64,000 bases of DNA from Ruminococcaceae bacterium OttesenSCG-928-I18 (GCA_030266325.1 JAJDHT010000003.1:1-64000), one strand, 5' to 3'; positions 17,972 to 29,170 are shown, counted from the first letter of the stretch. Numbers and translations: made by a program. Notes: a model not told the origin generated them from the sequence alone.

Positions 17972-19231
17972 CTAAGCTTTTTGCGCGCCGTACAACGGGA
18001 ACTGGCCGCACAGGCTCGAAACGGCTCCGCGCAGTTCTTCGGCGCTGCCTTCGAAATCTGCGGCGGCCTTTTTGATGAAGCCGGCAATCTGCTTCATCTC
18101 GTTTTCCTTCATGCCGCGGGTGGTGACGGCCGGGGTGCCGATGCGCACGCCGCTGGTGACGAAGGGACTTTGCGGTTCATTGGGGATGGTGTTCTTGTTC
18201 ACGGTGATATACACTTCATCCAGCCGTGCCTGCATCTCTTTGCCGGTCAAGTCAAAGCTGCGCAGGTCAACGAGCATCAGATGGTTGTCCGTGCCGCCGG
18301 AGACGAGGCTGAAGCCTTCGTCCATAAGCGCTTTTGCCAGGGTGGCGGAGTTGTTGATGACCTGCTGCTGATAGGTTTTGAATTCGGGCTTCAGTGCCTC
18401 GCCGAAGCAGACGGCTTTGGCGGCGATGACATGCTCCAGCGGGCCGCCCTGGATGCCGGGGAAGACGGCTTTGTTGAATTGTTTGCCGTACTCGGCATCT
18501 TTGCAGAGGATCATACCGCCGCGGGGCCCGCGCAGAGTCTTGTGGGTGGTCGTGGTCACGACGTCGGCATAATCCAGCGGGTTCTGGTGCAGCCCTACGG
18601 CCACAAGCCCGGCGATATGAGCCATGTCCACAAAGAGGATGGCGCCCACCTCTTTGGCGATGTCCGCAAAGACGTCGAATTTGATGGCGCGGGGATAGGC
18701 CGAGGCGCCGGCGACAATCATCTTCGGCTTGTGTTCCTTGGCCAGTGCGCGCAGGCTGTCATAGTTGATCTGCTGGGTTTCGTCGTCGACGCTGTAGGGG
18801 ATAAAGTTGTAGTATTTGCCAGAGATATTGACCGGGCTGCCGTGCGTGAGATGGCCGCCATTGTTGAGGTCCATACCGAGCACGGTGTCGCCGGGCTGCA
18901 ACAGGGCAAAGTAGACGGCGGTGTTGGCCTGGGCGCCCGAATGGGGCTGCACGTTGGCGTAGCCTGCGCCAAACAGCTTGCAGGCGCGTTCGATGGCCAA
19001 ATTTTCGATGACGTCTACACATTCGCACCCGCCGTAGTAGCGTTTGCCGGGGTATCCCTCGGCATACTTGTTGGTTGCCACGTTGGCCACCGCCGCCAAA
19101 ACGGCTGCGGAAACGATATTTTCCGACGCGATGAGTTCAAGGTTCCTCTGCTGCCTGTCATACTCACACTGGATGGCTTTTCCCAGTTCGGGGTCGGCGT
19201 CTGCCACAAATCGCATAATCTCTTCTACCAT
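17972..19231 (-). CDS. glyA: Serine hydroxymethyltransferase
   Basis: [19 protein letters not shown]...[20 protein letters not shown]...[17 protein letters not shown]. Confidence 0.97.
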   Translation of the reverse strand: MVEEIMRFVADADPELGKAIQCEYDRQQRNLELIASENIVSAAVLAAVANVATNKYAEGYPGKRYYGGCECVDVIENLAIERACKLFGAGYANVQPHSGAQANTAVYFALLQPGDTVLGMDLNNGGHLTHGSPVNISGKYYNFIPYSVDDETQQINYDSLRALAKEHKPKMIVAGASAYPRAIKFDVFADIAKEVGAILFVDMAHIAGLVAVGLHQNPLDYADVVTTTTHKTLRGPRGGMILCKDAEYGKQFNKAVFPGIQGGPLEHVIAAKAVCFGEALKPEFKTYQQQVINNSATLAKALMDEGFSLVSGGTDNHLMLVDLRSFDLTGKEMQARLDEVYITVNKNTIPNEPQSPFVTSGVRIGTPAVTTRGMKENEMKQIAGFIKKAAADFEGSAEELRGAVSSLCGQFPLYGAQKA

Positions 19232-19268
19232 AAAAGTCTGTGCCTCCTGTTTGTTTGTCTTTTCCCAC

Positions 19269-19649
19269 TTATGCTTGTTCTTCCACCAGCGCCGTATACG
19301 CGGCAGAATCCAAAAACTCTTCCTTTTCGGTGATGCCGTTCACTTCCACAAGCCATGCGCCATAGGGGTCGTCGTTGATTTTTTCGGGCGCGTCCAGCAG
19401 TTCTTCGTTAATGGAGACGACGGTGCCGCTGACAGGGGAGACGACGTCGGAAACGGCCTTGACACTCTCCACATCCCCCAAATTGTCGCCCACCGAAAGG
19501 CTGTCCCCCTCTTCGGGCAGGTTGATGAAAACAAGGCTCCCGAGGGAATCCTGGGCGTAGTCGGTCAACCCGATGCGGGCGGTGTCGTCCGCGGTGAATT
19601 GAACCCATTCATGCGATTTCGTGTACTTGAGCTCAGACGGTGCATTCAT
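19269..19649 (-). CDS. gcvH: Glycine cleavage system H protein
   Basis: [41 protein letters not shown]...[24 protein letters not shown] (lipoyl-Lys ESVKA). Confidence 0.96.
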   Translation of the reverse strand: MNAPSELKYTKSHEWVQFTADDTARIGLTDYAQDSLGSLVFINLPEEGDSLSVGDNLGDVESVKAVSDVVSPVSGTVVSINEELLDAPEKINDDPYGAWLVEVNGITEKEEFLDSAAYTALVEEQA

Positions 19650-19714
19650 GGCTTTTCTCTCCTTTGTTTGTCAATGTGTGTTCTCAAAAGCATAGCTACA
19701 GCATTTGCCGGGCA

Positions 19715-20812
19715 TTAGGAATGTTTGTAGAAGGGAAGAGGCACGATTTCCGCGCTTACCTTCTTGCCGCGGATCTCCACTTCGAGTTCGGTTCCCACTT
19801 CCGTGTGGTTTTTGTCTACGAGCGCCATGGCATAGGCCCCCCCGAGGTAAGGGCAGTGTGTGCCGGAGGTGGTGTGCCCAATTTTGCTGCCGTCCAGGTA
19901 GACCTCATTGTGCTCTCTGGCAATGCCGCGCCCCGTCATCTTGAGGCCGATGCGGGCGATCTTGGGCTCGCCGCGCTCCACCAGTGCCTTCTTGCCAATG
20001 AAATCTTCCTTTGTCATCTTGACGGCAAAGTCGAGCCCGGTTTCAAGCGGGGTGATCTCCTCATCCATCTCGTGCCCATAGAGGGGCATGGCGGCCTCAA
20101 GACGCAGTGTGTCCCGCGCGCCCAGCCCACAGGGCATCAGGCCCTCGGGTTTTCCCGCCGCCAGCAATGCGTCCCACAATGTGCCCGCGTCTTCGGGTTT
20201 GCAGTACAGTTCGTAGCCGTGCTCGCCGGTGTAGCCGGTTTGGGAGAGCAGGCAAGGCACGCCGGCCACCTGCACATCCTTTGTGAAAGAATAGTACTTT
20301 TCGGGGATGTCCGTTTCACTGCATACCTTTGCCAGTATCTCACGCGACAGCGGCCCCTGCAGGGCAATCTGTGCATAGTCGTCGGATTGATCGGTCAGTT
20401 TCGCGTCCCCAAACAGATGCTCTTTCATCCAAGCCACATCTTTTTCCCGGTTGGCGGCATTGACCACAACGAGATAGTGGTTTTCGTCGAAGCGGTAGAT
20501 CAGCAGGTCGTCCACCGTGCCGCCCTGCTCGTTGCACATGGGGCTATAGCGCACCCGCCCGTCTGCCAGCTTCATGAAAGCATTGGTGTACAAATTCATG
20601 AGGTTGGCCAGTGCATCGGGCCCTTCGATCAACACCTCGCCCATGTGCGAGACGTCAAACAAACCCGCTTTCTGCCGTACGGCCATGTGTTCTTCAATGA
20701 CACCTACATACTGAACCGGCAGCTGGTAACCCGCAAAAGGTACCATCTTGCCGCCGGCTGCCAGGTGTTTTTCATATAAAGGTGTTTTCTTGTCGGCTCC
20801 ACTCTGATCCAT
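19715..20812 (-). CDS. gcvT: Aminomethyltransferase (glycine cleavage T protein)
   Basis: KTPLYEKHLAAGGKMVPFAGYQLPVQY...FDVSHMGEVLIEGPDAL...RDTLRLEAAMPLYGHEM; ATG at 20812 has a better RBS spacing (AGAGGGGG) than the ORF start at 20836. Confidence 0.95.
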   Translation of the reverse strand: MDQSGADKKTPLYEKHLAAGGKMVPFAGYQLPVQYVGVIEEHMAVRQKAGLFDVSHMGEVLIEGPDALANLMNLYTNAFMKLADGRVRYSPMCNEQGGTVDDLLIYRFDENHYLVVVNAANREKDVAWMKEHLFGDAKLTDQSDDYAQIALQGPLSREILAKVCSETDIPEKYYSFTKDVQVAGVPCLLSQTGYTGEHGYELYCKPEDAGTLWDALLAAGKPEGLMPCGLGARDTLRLEAAMPLYGHEMDEEITPLETGLDFAVKMTKEDFIGKKALVERGEPKIARIGLKMTGRGIAREHNEVYLDGSKIGHTTSGTHCPYLGGAYAMALVDKNHTEVGTELEVEIRGKKVSAEIVPLPFYKHS

Positions 20813-20904
20813 CTTGTCATAACCCCCTCTTGTCATTTCATAAAGTAAATGCGGATATTGGCATTAATCTTTTTTTGTACAGAAGTGTGGTGAAATGGGT
20901 CTGA

Positions 20905-20938
20905 CAAAAAAAGAGACGCACCGAAAAAAGCGCGTCTC
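20905..20938 (-). terminator. Intrinsic terminator, riboswitch expression platform upstream of gcvT
   Basis: On minus strand GAGACGCG CTTTTTTCGGT GCGTCTC TTTTTTT. Confidence 0.75.
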
Positions 20939-20940
20939 CG

Positions 20941-21123
20941 TATGGTGACCTGAAAGTTTCTTCCCAAAGGGTGTGGGAATTGCTTCTTCGGTGCCAACAA
21001 GCGGGTTGGCTCTCCAGAGTTTTCGTCCAAATCCGGTCCTTTTGCCTGAGAGTTTTCTACGCATTCTCCTTCGGCGCACCTATGGAGTCAATCCATCGGT
21101 TCTCTCCCGGATTCTTCGCCCGA
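20941..21123 (-). promoter_or_regulatory. Tandem (two-aptamer) glycine riboswitch upstream of gcvT
   Basis: Minus strand: GGGAGAGAACC...GCGCCGAAGGAG...AACTCTCAGGCAAAAGGACCGG then CTGGAGAG...GCACCGAAGAAGCAA...AACTTTCAGGTCACCATACGGAGACG. Confidence 0.92.
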
Positions 21124-21385
21124 AAATTATTCTATTTAGACAAATACTATCATTCAATTTTCACATCCGTCAATTGGCAATATGCACAAAGAAAGCTCGA
21201 TTTATGTATCTGTTTTGCACATTGCAAAAAGAGAGGGCAAAAGGCCCGTTTTTCACACAAGAAAGAATGAAATTAAAGGTGTTTTGACAACTATAAAAAT
21301 GCCCGTTGTATGCGCCGAATATTTTCTTTGTGTTTTCTTTTTGAAACAGTTATAATGAAGTGAAACTTTACTGAGGAGATACAAA

Positions 21386-21925
21386 ATGAAAACGCACACC
21401 CAAAAACTTGTGACGACGGGGGCGCTGCTGGCCGTTGGGCTGGTGCTCCCCATGTTTTTCCACATGTTCGGGGCGGGAGGGGTCATGTTGCCGCTGCATA
21501 TCCCAGTTTTGCTCTGTGGCCTTGTCTGCGGGGCGCCCTACGGTGCGGCCTGTGGCTTGATCCTTCCCTTTTTGTCTTCGGTGCTCACGGGTATGCCCCC
21601 TCTTTTTCCAACCGCCATTGCGATGTCGCTGGAACTGTGCACCTACGGTATCGTGACGGGAGTATTGTACAGAACGTATGCCAACAATATTTATCTTTCC
21701 CTGGTGGTGGGTATGCTGGCGGGACGCGTTGTTTCAGGCGTTGCCCATGCGGTACTACTGGGCTTTTCAGGCGGGGAGTACAGCCTGCAGATCTTTTTGA
21801 CAGCGGCCTTCATCACGGGTTTGCCGGGCATCATCATTCAGCTTCTGTTCATCCCCGTGCTTGTCATGCTGCTCACGAAGGCAAGGCTTCTGGATAAACC
21901 CAAAAGAAGAGTGCGGGAAGGGTGA
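21386..21925 (+). CDS. ECF transporter S component
   Basis: VTTGALLAVGLVLPMFFHMFGAGGVMLPLHIPVLLCGLVCGAPYGAACGLILPFLSSVLTGMPP, multi-TM S-component motifs. Confidence 0.8.
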   Translation: MKTHTQKLVTTGALLAVGLVLPMFFHMFGAGGVMLPLHIPVLLCGLVCGAPYGAACGLILPFLSSVLTGMPPLFPTAIAMSLELCTYGIVTGVLYRTYANNIYLSLVVGMLAGRVVSGVAHAVLLGFSGGEYSLQIFLTAAFITGLPGIIIQLLFIPVLVMLLTKARLLDKPKRRVREG

Positions 21926-21929
21926 GGAG

Positions 21930-22415
21930 ATGCGGGGCATAGAGGACGCGGCGGCCCTTTCCCAGAAGGGACAAGGCGCTGTGGAGGAGGCCAGGGCAGA
22001 GATACGGAAAGGGGAATATACTTGCATTCTCATAAAGGGCGATCAGGTTGTCTACCGTGGCGAGGGCCGTGGTGTGGCGCCAATACGCAGGTTGTATGAA
22101 GATACGAATGGAAAAAAGATGCTGCAGGGCAGCATTCTGGTAGATAAGATCATAGGCAAAGCGGCGGCCGTGCTGCTTGTCTTGGGGCAGGTGGCCCGGG
22201 CCCACGCGCAAACCATCAGCGGGGAGGCGGTGCGTTACCTTGAAAAACAGGGGATCCCGTTCACCTTCGAGAAACAAGTGGATTACATACAGAACCGGGA
22301 CGGCGATGGGCTCTGCCCCATAGAACAGTCGGTGCTGGGAATCGATGACCCGGCACAGGCGTATCAGGCCATCACGGAGACCATTGACCAACTGATGAAA
22401 AAGCAAACCCCGTAA
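21930..22415 (+). CDS. DUF1893 domain protein
   Basis: [26 protein letters not shown]...[21 protein letters not shown] at 21930 just after the preceding gene. Confidence 0.7.
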   Translation: MRGIEDAAALSQKGQGAVEEARAEIRKGEYTCILIKGDQVVYRGEGRGVAPIRRLYEDTNGKKMLQGSILVDKIIGKAAAVLLVLGQVARAHAQTISGEAVRYLEKQGIPFTFEKQVDYIQNRDGDGLCPIEQSVLGIDDPAQAYQAITETIDQLMKKQTP

Positions 22416-22428
22416 AGGAGTGTTGAGT

Positions 22429-23421
22429 ATGCCTATGAGTTTGAGTGGCCGGTCTTTCCTCACCTTACTGGATTATACCCCCGAGGAAATGCGCTATCTG
22501 CTGGATCTGTCTACAGAGTTTAAAAGACTCAAGCGCAACGGGGTGCTGCACAGGCATCTGACCGGAAAAAACATCGTGTTGTTGTTTGAAAAAACCTCCA
22601 CACGCACCCGTTGTTCCTTCGAAGTAGCCGGGGCGGATCTGGGGCTTTCGGTGACCTATCTGGACGCGGCGAGTTCCCAGATGGGGAAAAAGGAGAGCAT
22701 TGCAGACACGGCGAGGGTGTTGGGTGGCCTATATGACGGGATCGAGTACCGGGGCTTCCGCCAGGAAACCGTTGAGCTGCTTGCCGAACAATCGGGGGTG
22801 CCCGTCTGGAATGGTCTGACGGACGAATTCCACCCCACGCAGGCCCTGGCCGACCTGATGACGATAGAAGAACAATTTGGCCGCCTCAAGGGCATGCACG
22901 TCACCTATATGGGAGACGCGCGCAACAATGTGGCAAACTCCCTGATGATCGGCTGCGCCAAGATGGGTGTGCATTTCACCGCCTGCGCGCCCAAAGACCT
23001 TTTGCCCGCGGCGGGGCTGGTGAAACGCTGCGAGGAGATGGCCGCACAGCAGGGCGGCAGTGTGCGCCTGACGGAGGATGTCGACGAAGGCGGCAAAAAC
23101 GCCGACGCACTGTATACCGATGTCTGGGTCTCTATGGGGGAACCCGAGCAGGTGTGGGAAACGAGGATCAAGCTCCTGAAACCCTACCAGGTGAACCGTG
23201 CGGTCATAGATAATGCCAATGACGATGTTATTTTCCTGCACTGCCTGCCCTCTTTCCACGACCGGAATACCTCGATAGGGGAGGATATCTACGCAAAATT
23301 CGGCCTCGAAGAGATGGAAGTGACAGACGAGGTATTTGGCTCGCGCCATTCGAAAGTTTTCGAGCAGGCGGAAAACCGGATGCACACCATCAAAGCACTG
23401 ATGTATGCCACGCTTTCCTGA
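22429..23421 (+). CDS. argF: Ornithine carbamoyltransferase
   Basis: [22 protein letters not shown]...[15 protein letters not shown]...HCLPSFHDR. Confidence 0.96.
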   Translation: MPMSLSGRSFLTLLDYTPEEMRYLLDLSTEFKRLKRNGVLHRHLTGKNIVLLFEKTSTRTRCSFEVAGADLGLSVTYLDAASSQMGKKESIADTARVLGGLYDGIEYRGFRQETVELLAEQSGVPVWNGLTDEFHPTQALADLMTIEEQFGRLKGMHVTYMGDARNNVANSLMIGCAKMGVHFTACAPKDLLPAAGLVKRCEEMAAQQGGSVRLTEDVDEGGKNADALYTDVWVSMGEPEQVWETRIKLLKPYQVNRAVIDNANDDVIFLHCLPSFHDRNTSIGEDIYAKFGLEEMEVTDEVFGSRHSKVFEQAENRMHTIKALMYATLS

Positions 23422-23449
23422 TTTTTCTTGGGGTAAACCCGATAAAGCA

Positions 23450-23493
23450 CCTCTGTCTGTTTGCAGTTTTCTGTAAACAGACGGGGGTTTTTT
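23450..23493 (+). terminator. Intrinsic terminator after argF
   Basis: CCTCTGTCTGTTT ... AAACAGACGGGGGTTTTTT. Confidence 0.75.
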
Positions 23494-23595
23494 GATAAAA
23501 GCGAGAGATCTCAAAAACATAAGCGTGCATTTTGCTTGACAAATGTTCAAAAAAGTTGTTATATACAACTAGAAGGTAGGATAGGGGTGTATGTC

Positions 23596-24534
23596 ATGGA
23601 AACCACATTTTATGTGTTCATCGCAAGGGGAGTGTCCAGTTTTCGTGTGATGTTGCCCGAGGGGGCATGGCAGCATTGGCAGGGGCAGTTTCACGGGCAG
23701 TACCCGCCCTCACAGCAGATGCGTTTTGCTTTGATTGAGGAAACGGGCTGGCAATATCCCGCGGTGGGTAATGTGGCAGACTACCGTACCCCTTCGCAGC
23801 TTGAGCCGTTTTTCGCGGCGATCGAACAGTATCTGACGGGTGTGGCGGGTTTGACTGCCGAAGCGGCTGGGGCGGCGCTTGCCGCGACACGGCGGCAAAT
23901 GCTGGTGCAAATCGGTGCGGCCGACAACACGCTGGCTTTCGGGGTACCCGTTGGCCTGTCCGTATACAGTACGGGACCATCGACAGTGTACCAGCAGAAC
24001 CCGCCTTTCGTTTCGCCGCCCAAACAAGGCAGGAACCCTCTGCCGCCGGCCCAGGTTATGGCGTCGGTCAAGGTGAAACCGACCGCATTTCTCTACTTTA
24101 TCCCCAGTTTTTTTCTGTTGGGTGGCCTGGCCCTGATCATTGTCTCTGGAATTTTCCTGCAGGGGAACCCCTCCCAAAGGTTTTTTCTGCTGACATTACT
24201 TGTCTGTGGCATATCCTGTTCCGTGTCGGGGGTGATTTTCTACCTGTCCATTGCGGTGAGGCGCCACAAGTATAAGAAGACCATCGATTACAATCATTTT
24301 GACCCTGTCTATGTCTCCACGCGGTCCAAAATGACGGCTGTGGTGCTGTGTGCAGTGGGTTTTAGCGGGTTTGCGGGGCTCCACAGGATCTACACAGGTA
24401 AAGTGGTTTCGGGTATTTTATGCTTTTTGACGGCGGGAGGCTGTTATGTTTGGACGGCTATCGACCTGTTTGCCCTTTTGGACAACCAGTTTTTAGACAG
24501 ACAAAACCGCTTGCCACTGCCGAAAAACAGATGA
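23596..24534 (+). CDS. TM2 domain-containing membrane protein with N-terminal uncharacterised region
   Basis: C-terminal KMTAVVLCAVGFSGFAGLHRIYTGKVVSGILCFLTAGGCYVWTAIDLFALL matches the TM2 pattern; N-terminal ~150 aa unrecognised. Confidence 0.65.
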   Translation: METTFYVFIARGVSSFRVMLPEGAWQHWQGQFHGQYPPSQQMRFALIEETGWQYPAVGNVADYRTPSQLEPFFAAIEQYLTGVAGLTAEAAGAALAATRRQMLVQIGAADNTLAFGVPVGLSVYSTGPSTVYQQNPPFVSPPKQGRNPLPPAQVMASVKVKPTAFLYFIPSFFLLGGLALIIVSGIFLQGNPSQRFFLLTLLVCGISCSVSGVIFYLSIAVRRHKYKKTIDYNHFDPVYVSTRSKMTAVVLCAVGFSGFAGLHRIYTGKVVSGILCFLTAGGCYVWTAIDLFALLDNQFLDRQNRLPLPKNR

Positions 24535-24665
24535 CTTAGGACGAGAACCAGTCATGAAGAACCAGAATCGACAGGAACCTTCATGCCAGTCCATGCGGCC
24601 CCCTGCGAGTCATCGAGGGGCGCCAGGGGCATTACCCATCGCGTTGTTTACCGAGTAAATTTCAC

Positions 24666-24698
24666 GTGCCCTCCCCCGCCTTCGGCGGGGGAGGGCAC
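24666..24698. terminator. Strong GC hairpin between convergent genes
   Basis: GTGCCCTCCCCCGCC TTC GGCGGGGGAGGGCAC, 15-bp perfect stem with 3-nt loop; no strong T tract. Confidence 0.5.
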
Positions 24699-24713
24699 AA
24701 ACTTTCTGTATTT

Positions 24714-24770
24714 ATCATTCCCCACTTGTGGGGAATGATATCCTACTCCTTGGATCGGACTTATCGCTCC
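24714..24770 (+). repeat. Copy 1 of a diverged dispersed intergenic repeat
   Basis: ATCATTCCCCAC TT GTGGGGAATGAT palindrome; 24716-24770 aligns over 55 nt with complement(42819..42873). Confidence 0.55.
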
Positions 24771-24829
24771 ATTAAAACGCGCTATAAACGCACTTGTTGT
24801 CCTCCCGGGCCGTCATAGCGGAGTGTGTA

Positions 24830-27800
24830 TCAGCTTTTCTGTCCGGTTTTGATGGTGCCGATGTCGACCATGGTGCAGTCTTCCAAAGTGGTGCCGCGCA
24901 GCAGGCAGTTGGCAAGTGCATTGGCGGTGTCGAGGCTTGTCAGTGTGGCGATGTTGCGCTCAATGGCGCGGCGGCGCAGCTGGGTGGAGAGACGGGCAGG
25001 TTTGCGGCCAATGCGGCTGGTGCTGACGACGAAATCCACTTCTCCCGTGTCGAACAGCGCCTTTGTGCTCTCAGGGGCGTCGTCACTGAGCTCCACCACC
25101 CGGGAGATGATGCCGTGTTCGCGCAGTTTGGCGGCCGTTTGTGGGGTGGCGGAGATGGAGTAGCCGAGTTTTACAAATTTCCCGGCCAAAGGCACGGCCT
25201 CTTCCTTGTCCTCATCGCGCACGGCGAACAGCACGGTACTGCCCACCTTGTGCAGTTCATACCCTGCGGCGAGCAGGCCTTTGAACAGGGCGTTTTCCAG
25301 ATGGTAGTCGATGCCCATAACCTCACCCGTGCTCTTCATCTCAGGGCCAAGATGGGTGTCGGCATCTTGCAGCTTGGGGAAGCTGAAAACGGGCACTTTT
25401 ACGGCCACCATGCCATTTTCGGCACCGAGGCCGGTACCCCAGCCCATGTCCTTCAGTTTTTCCCCCAGCAGGGCCCGGGTGGCAAGGTCGACGGCAGGGA
25501 TGCCCGTCACCTTGCTGATAAAAGGTACGGTGCGCGAGGCGCGCGGGTTCACTTCGATGACGTAAACTTTTTCTTTGTGCAGGACATACTGGATATTCAT
25601 CAGCCCCACGACGCCCAGTTCTCTCACAAACCGGCCGGTGTACTCAACGACGGTATCCAGGACGGTTTGGGGCAGGTTTTGAGGCGGCCACAGGCTGATG
25701 GAATCCCCCGAATGGATGCCCGCGCGCTCGATGTGTTCCATAATGCCGGGGATCAGGAAGTCTTCTCCGTCGCAGATGGCGTCTACCTCCACCTCGGTCC
25801 CCGTAAGGTACTGGTCGATGAGGATAGGGGAGCTCGGGCGTTCGCCACCGGTGATGATATCCATATATTCCCGCACATCGCTTTCGCTGTTTGCGATGAT
25901 CATGTTTTGCCCGCCCAACACATAGCTGGGGCGTAACAGCACGGGGTATCCCAGTGCCCCGGCGGCACGGACGGCCTCTTCCTTGGTGTATACGGTCTCC
26001 CCTTTGGGCCGCGGGATGTGCAGCCGCTCCGTCAAAGCGTCGAACCGTTCGCGGTCCTCCGCCTCATCCACTGCGTCTGCGCTTGTGCCAAAGATGGGAA
26101 CCCCGGTTTTCTGCATATGTTTTGCCAGCCGGATGGCCGTTTGACCGCCAAACTGCACAACTACACCGTCGGGCTGTTCTGTGGCAAGCACGGCGTTGAC
26201 GTCGTCGGGAGTCAGGGGTTCGAAATAAAGCCGGTCACTCATATCGAAATCGGTGGAGACGGTTTCGGGGTTGTTGTTGATGAGGATGGCCTCATGTCCC
26301 ATGGAGCGCAGTTGTTGCACACAGCGTACACTGCAGTAATCAAACTCTACCCCCTGCCCAATGCGGATGGGGCCGGAGCCGAAGACAACCAGCTTCTTGC
26401 CCTTTTTTGGGTGGCTTTGGATAAATTCGGAGGCCTCGTTCTCCCTGTCACAACTCGAGTAGAAGTAAGGGGTTTCCGCCTCATACTCGGCCGCGCAGGT
26501 GTCTACCATTTTAAAACCGACAGGTAAAGGGTTTTCGGGAGAAGCACCACAATAACGCTCGATCAGCCCGTCCGTGAAACCTGCGCGGCGGGCGGTCTCG
26601 TATCGCTCTTCATCCAAGGGCCCCTGCGCCAGGGCTTTCTCTACCTCTGCAATATGCAGCATTTTGTGGGTAAAAAAGGGGTCCACACCGGTCAGCTGAA
26701 AAATCTGTTCGGGGGAGACCCCCTTTTTCAGCGCCGCGTAGATCAGGAAAAACCGCTCATCGGTCGCCTCAGAGAGCATCTCAAGCAGTTTGTCCTGCGG
26801 GGTATCGGAAAGGCCCGGAAGGTTGAGGTCGTCCATGCCCTGCTCGAGGCACCTCACGGCTTTCATCAGGGCCTCCTCCAGGCTTTGGCCGATGGCCATC
26901 ACCTCGCCGGTTGCCTTCATCTGGGTGCCCAGTTCCCGGTTGGCATAGACAAATTTGTCGAAGGGCCAGCGGGGGAACTTGAGCACAATATAGTCGATGG
27001 AAGGTTCAAAACAGGCCTTTGTTTTGCCGGTGACGGCATTCGGTATTTCGTCCAGGGTGTAGCCAATGGAAATCAGGCTGGCCACCTTGGCAATGGGGTA
27101 GCCCGTCGCCTTGGAGGCCAGCGCCGAGGAGCGGGACACCCGGGGGTTCACCTCTATGACACCGTACTCAAAACTGTCTGGGCGCAGCGCATACTGGATG
27201 TTGCACCCGCCTTCGATGCCAAGGGCCTGCGCGATGCGCATGGCCGAAGAACGCAGCATTTGGAATTCCTTGTCGGCCAGGGTGAGGGCGGGGGCCACAA
27301 CGACCGAGTCTCCGGTATGAACACCCACGGGGTCCAGGTTTTCCATGCTGCAAACCGTGATGATGTTACCCGCAGAGTCTCGCATGAGCTCGAACTCGAT
27401 CTCTTTCCATCCGCTGACGCTTTTCTCGACAAGCACCTGGCGGATGGGTGACAGGGAGAGGCCTTTCTCTGCGATGGAGCGGAGTTCAACCTCATTTTTT
27501 GCCATGCCTCCGCCGGTGCCTCCCAGCGTGTAGGCGGGGCGCACGATGACGGGGTATCCAATTTCTTGGGCGATCACAAGCGCCGCATCCAGCGTGTTTG
27601 CGATGTCGCTTGGGATGGCCGGTTCACCCACACTCTCCAGCATGTCTTTAAAAAGCTGCCGGTCTTCGGCTTTATCAATCGTGTCCAGCCTGGCGCCCAG
27701 AAGCCGGACATTTTGTGCTTCTAAAAACCCACTTTTCGCGAGCTGCATCGCAAGGGTCAGGCCGGTCTGCCCGCCCATGGTGGAGAGCAGCGAGTCCGGT

Positions 27801-28046
27801 TTCGTCTCTTTTATAATCCTTTTGAGAACAGGCAGGGTCAACGGTTCGATGTACACTTCGGTTGCCATCTGTTTGTCGGTCATGATGGTAGCGGGGTTTG
27901 AATTGACCAAGATCACCTCGAGCCCGGCTGCCATCAAAGCCCGGCACACCTGGCTGCCGGCATAGTCGAACTCGGCCGCCTGGCCAATGACGATGGGCCC
28001 GGAACCGATCACAAGAACCCGTTTGATTTCCTTACGAAGCGGCATA
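24830..28046 (-). CDS. carB: Carbamoyl-phosphate synthase large subunit
   Basis: MPLRKEIKRVLVIGSGPIVIGQAAEFDYAGSQVCRAL...; duplicated ATP-grasp halves (VFGSGPIRIGQGVEFDYCSV). Confidence 0.97.
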
Positions 28047-28084
28047 TAGTTTCCTCCGAATGGCATAGGTAAAGGGGTCTTTTT

Positions 28085-29170
28085 TCATCTGTTTTCCATC
28101 ATCTGGATGAAATCATCGAACAAAAAGAGGGTGTCTTCAGGACCGGCGCACGCCTCTGCATGGAACTGGACAGAAAAAGCGCTGAGGGCAGGGTAACGGA
28201 TTCCCTCGACGCTGCCGTCGTTTGCGTTGAGGTGGCTGACCTGGCCGGCCCGTATGCTTTCGGCCAAGACCGAATGGCTGTGGCCCTGGCTTGTGATATA
28301 GGTGCGGCCGCGCTGCAGGTCTGTCACAGGCTGGTTTTCCCCGTGGTGGCCGAAGGGGAGTTTTTCGCTTTTTGCGCCCAGGGCAAGGGCGAGCAGCTGG
28401 TGGCCAAGGTCGATGCCAAATAGAGGAAGCCCAAACGTGGTGAGCTTTTGTATGTTGCCAAACAACGCGGACAGTTCCTCCGCGTCGCCAGGTCCGTTGG
28501 AGAGCAGAAGCCCGTCCGGGGACAACACCGCCGCTTTGTCGGCGGGATAATCGAAGGGTACGGCCACCACTTCACAGCCTCGCAGGCAGAGCTGCCGGAT
28601 CACGGAATTTTTCACGCCAAAATCATAGAGCACAACCTTGTGTTTCCGTACTCCCTCGGCGGGAAAGCCCGTGGGCTCCTTGCGGCTGACATGGCGCACG
28701 GCGTTCCGCAGTGGCCGCTCTTTTTGCAGCCCGGCACAAAATTGCCGGAGATCTTCGGGAAGCGTGTGCACCAGAGCACCGACGAGTGTACCCTTTTGGC
28801 GCAGGTGTCTTGTGAGGCTACGCGTGTCGATGCCGGCAAGGCCGGGCACCCCGTGATCCCGCAGAAAGAGGTCGAGGTTCACTTCGCTTCGAAAGTTGCT
28901 GGGATGGGCACACCACTCCCGCGTCACATAACCGGCAGGCCATACACGGGACGACTCGGAATCGAGGGAATTGAGACCATAATTGCCGGCGGAGGGGAAG
29001 GTTTGGCACAAGATGGTGCCGATGTTACCCGGGTCGGTCAAGCTCTCCTGATAGCCACTCATCGAAGTGGTGAAAACCACCTCGCCGATGGTGTCGGTCT
29101 CTGCCCCGAAAGCATGTCCGGGATAGACGGTTTCGTCTGCAAGAATCAGATAGGCTTTGTTATTCGGCAT
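28085..29170 (-). CDS. carA: Carbamoyl-phosphate synthase small subunit, glutaminase domain with Cys-to-Asp at the nucleophile
   Basis: MPNNKAYLILADETVYPGHAFGAETDTIGEVVFTTSMSGYQE...; LFGIDLGHQLLALALGAK in place of GICLGHQ; VQFHAEA retained. Confidence 0.95.
   Translation of the reverse strand: MPNNKAYLILADETVYPGHAFGAETDTIGEVVFTTSMSGYQESLTDPGNIGTILCQTFPSAGNYGLNSLDSESSRVWPAGYVTREWCAHPSNFRSEVNLDLFLRDHGVPGLAGIDTRSLTRHLRQKGTLVGALVHTLPEDLRQFCAGLQKERPLRNAVRHVSRKEPTGFPAEGVRKHKVVLYDFGVKNSVIRQLCLRGCEVVAVPFDYPADKAAVLSPDGLLLSNGPGDAEELSALFGNIQKLTTFGLPLFGIDLGHQLLALALGAKSEKLPFGHHGENQPVTDLQRGRTYITSQGHSHSVLAESIRAGQVSHLNANDGSVEGIRYPALSAFSVQFHAEACAGPEDTLFLFDDFIQMMENR

Noticed and set aside
24794-25936. 380-aa plus-strand ORF over carB
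   Set aside because: Antisense shadow of carB.
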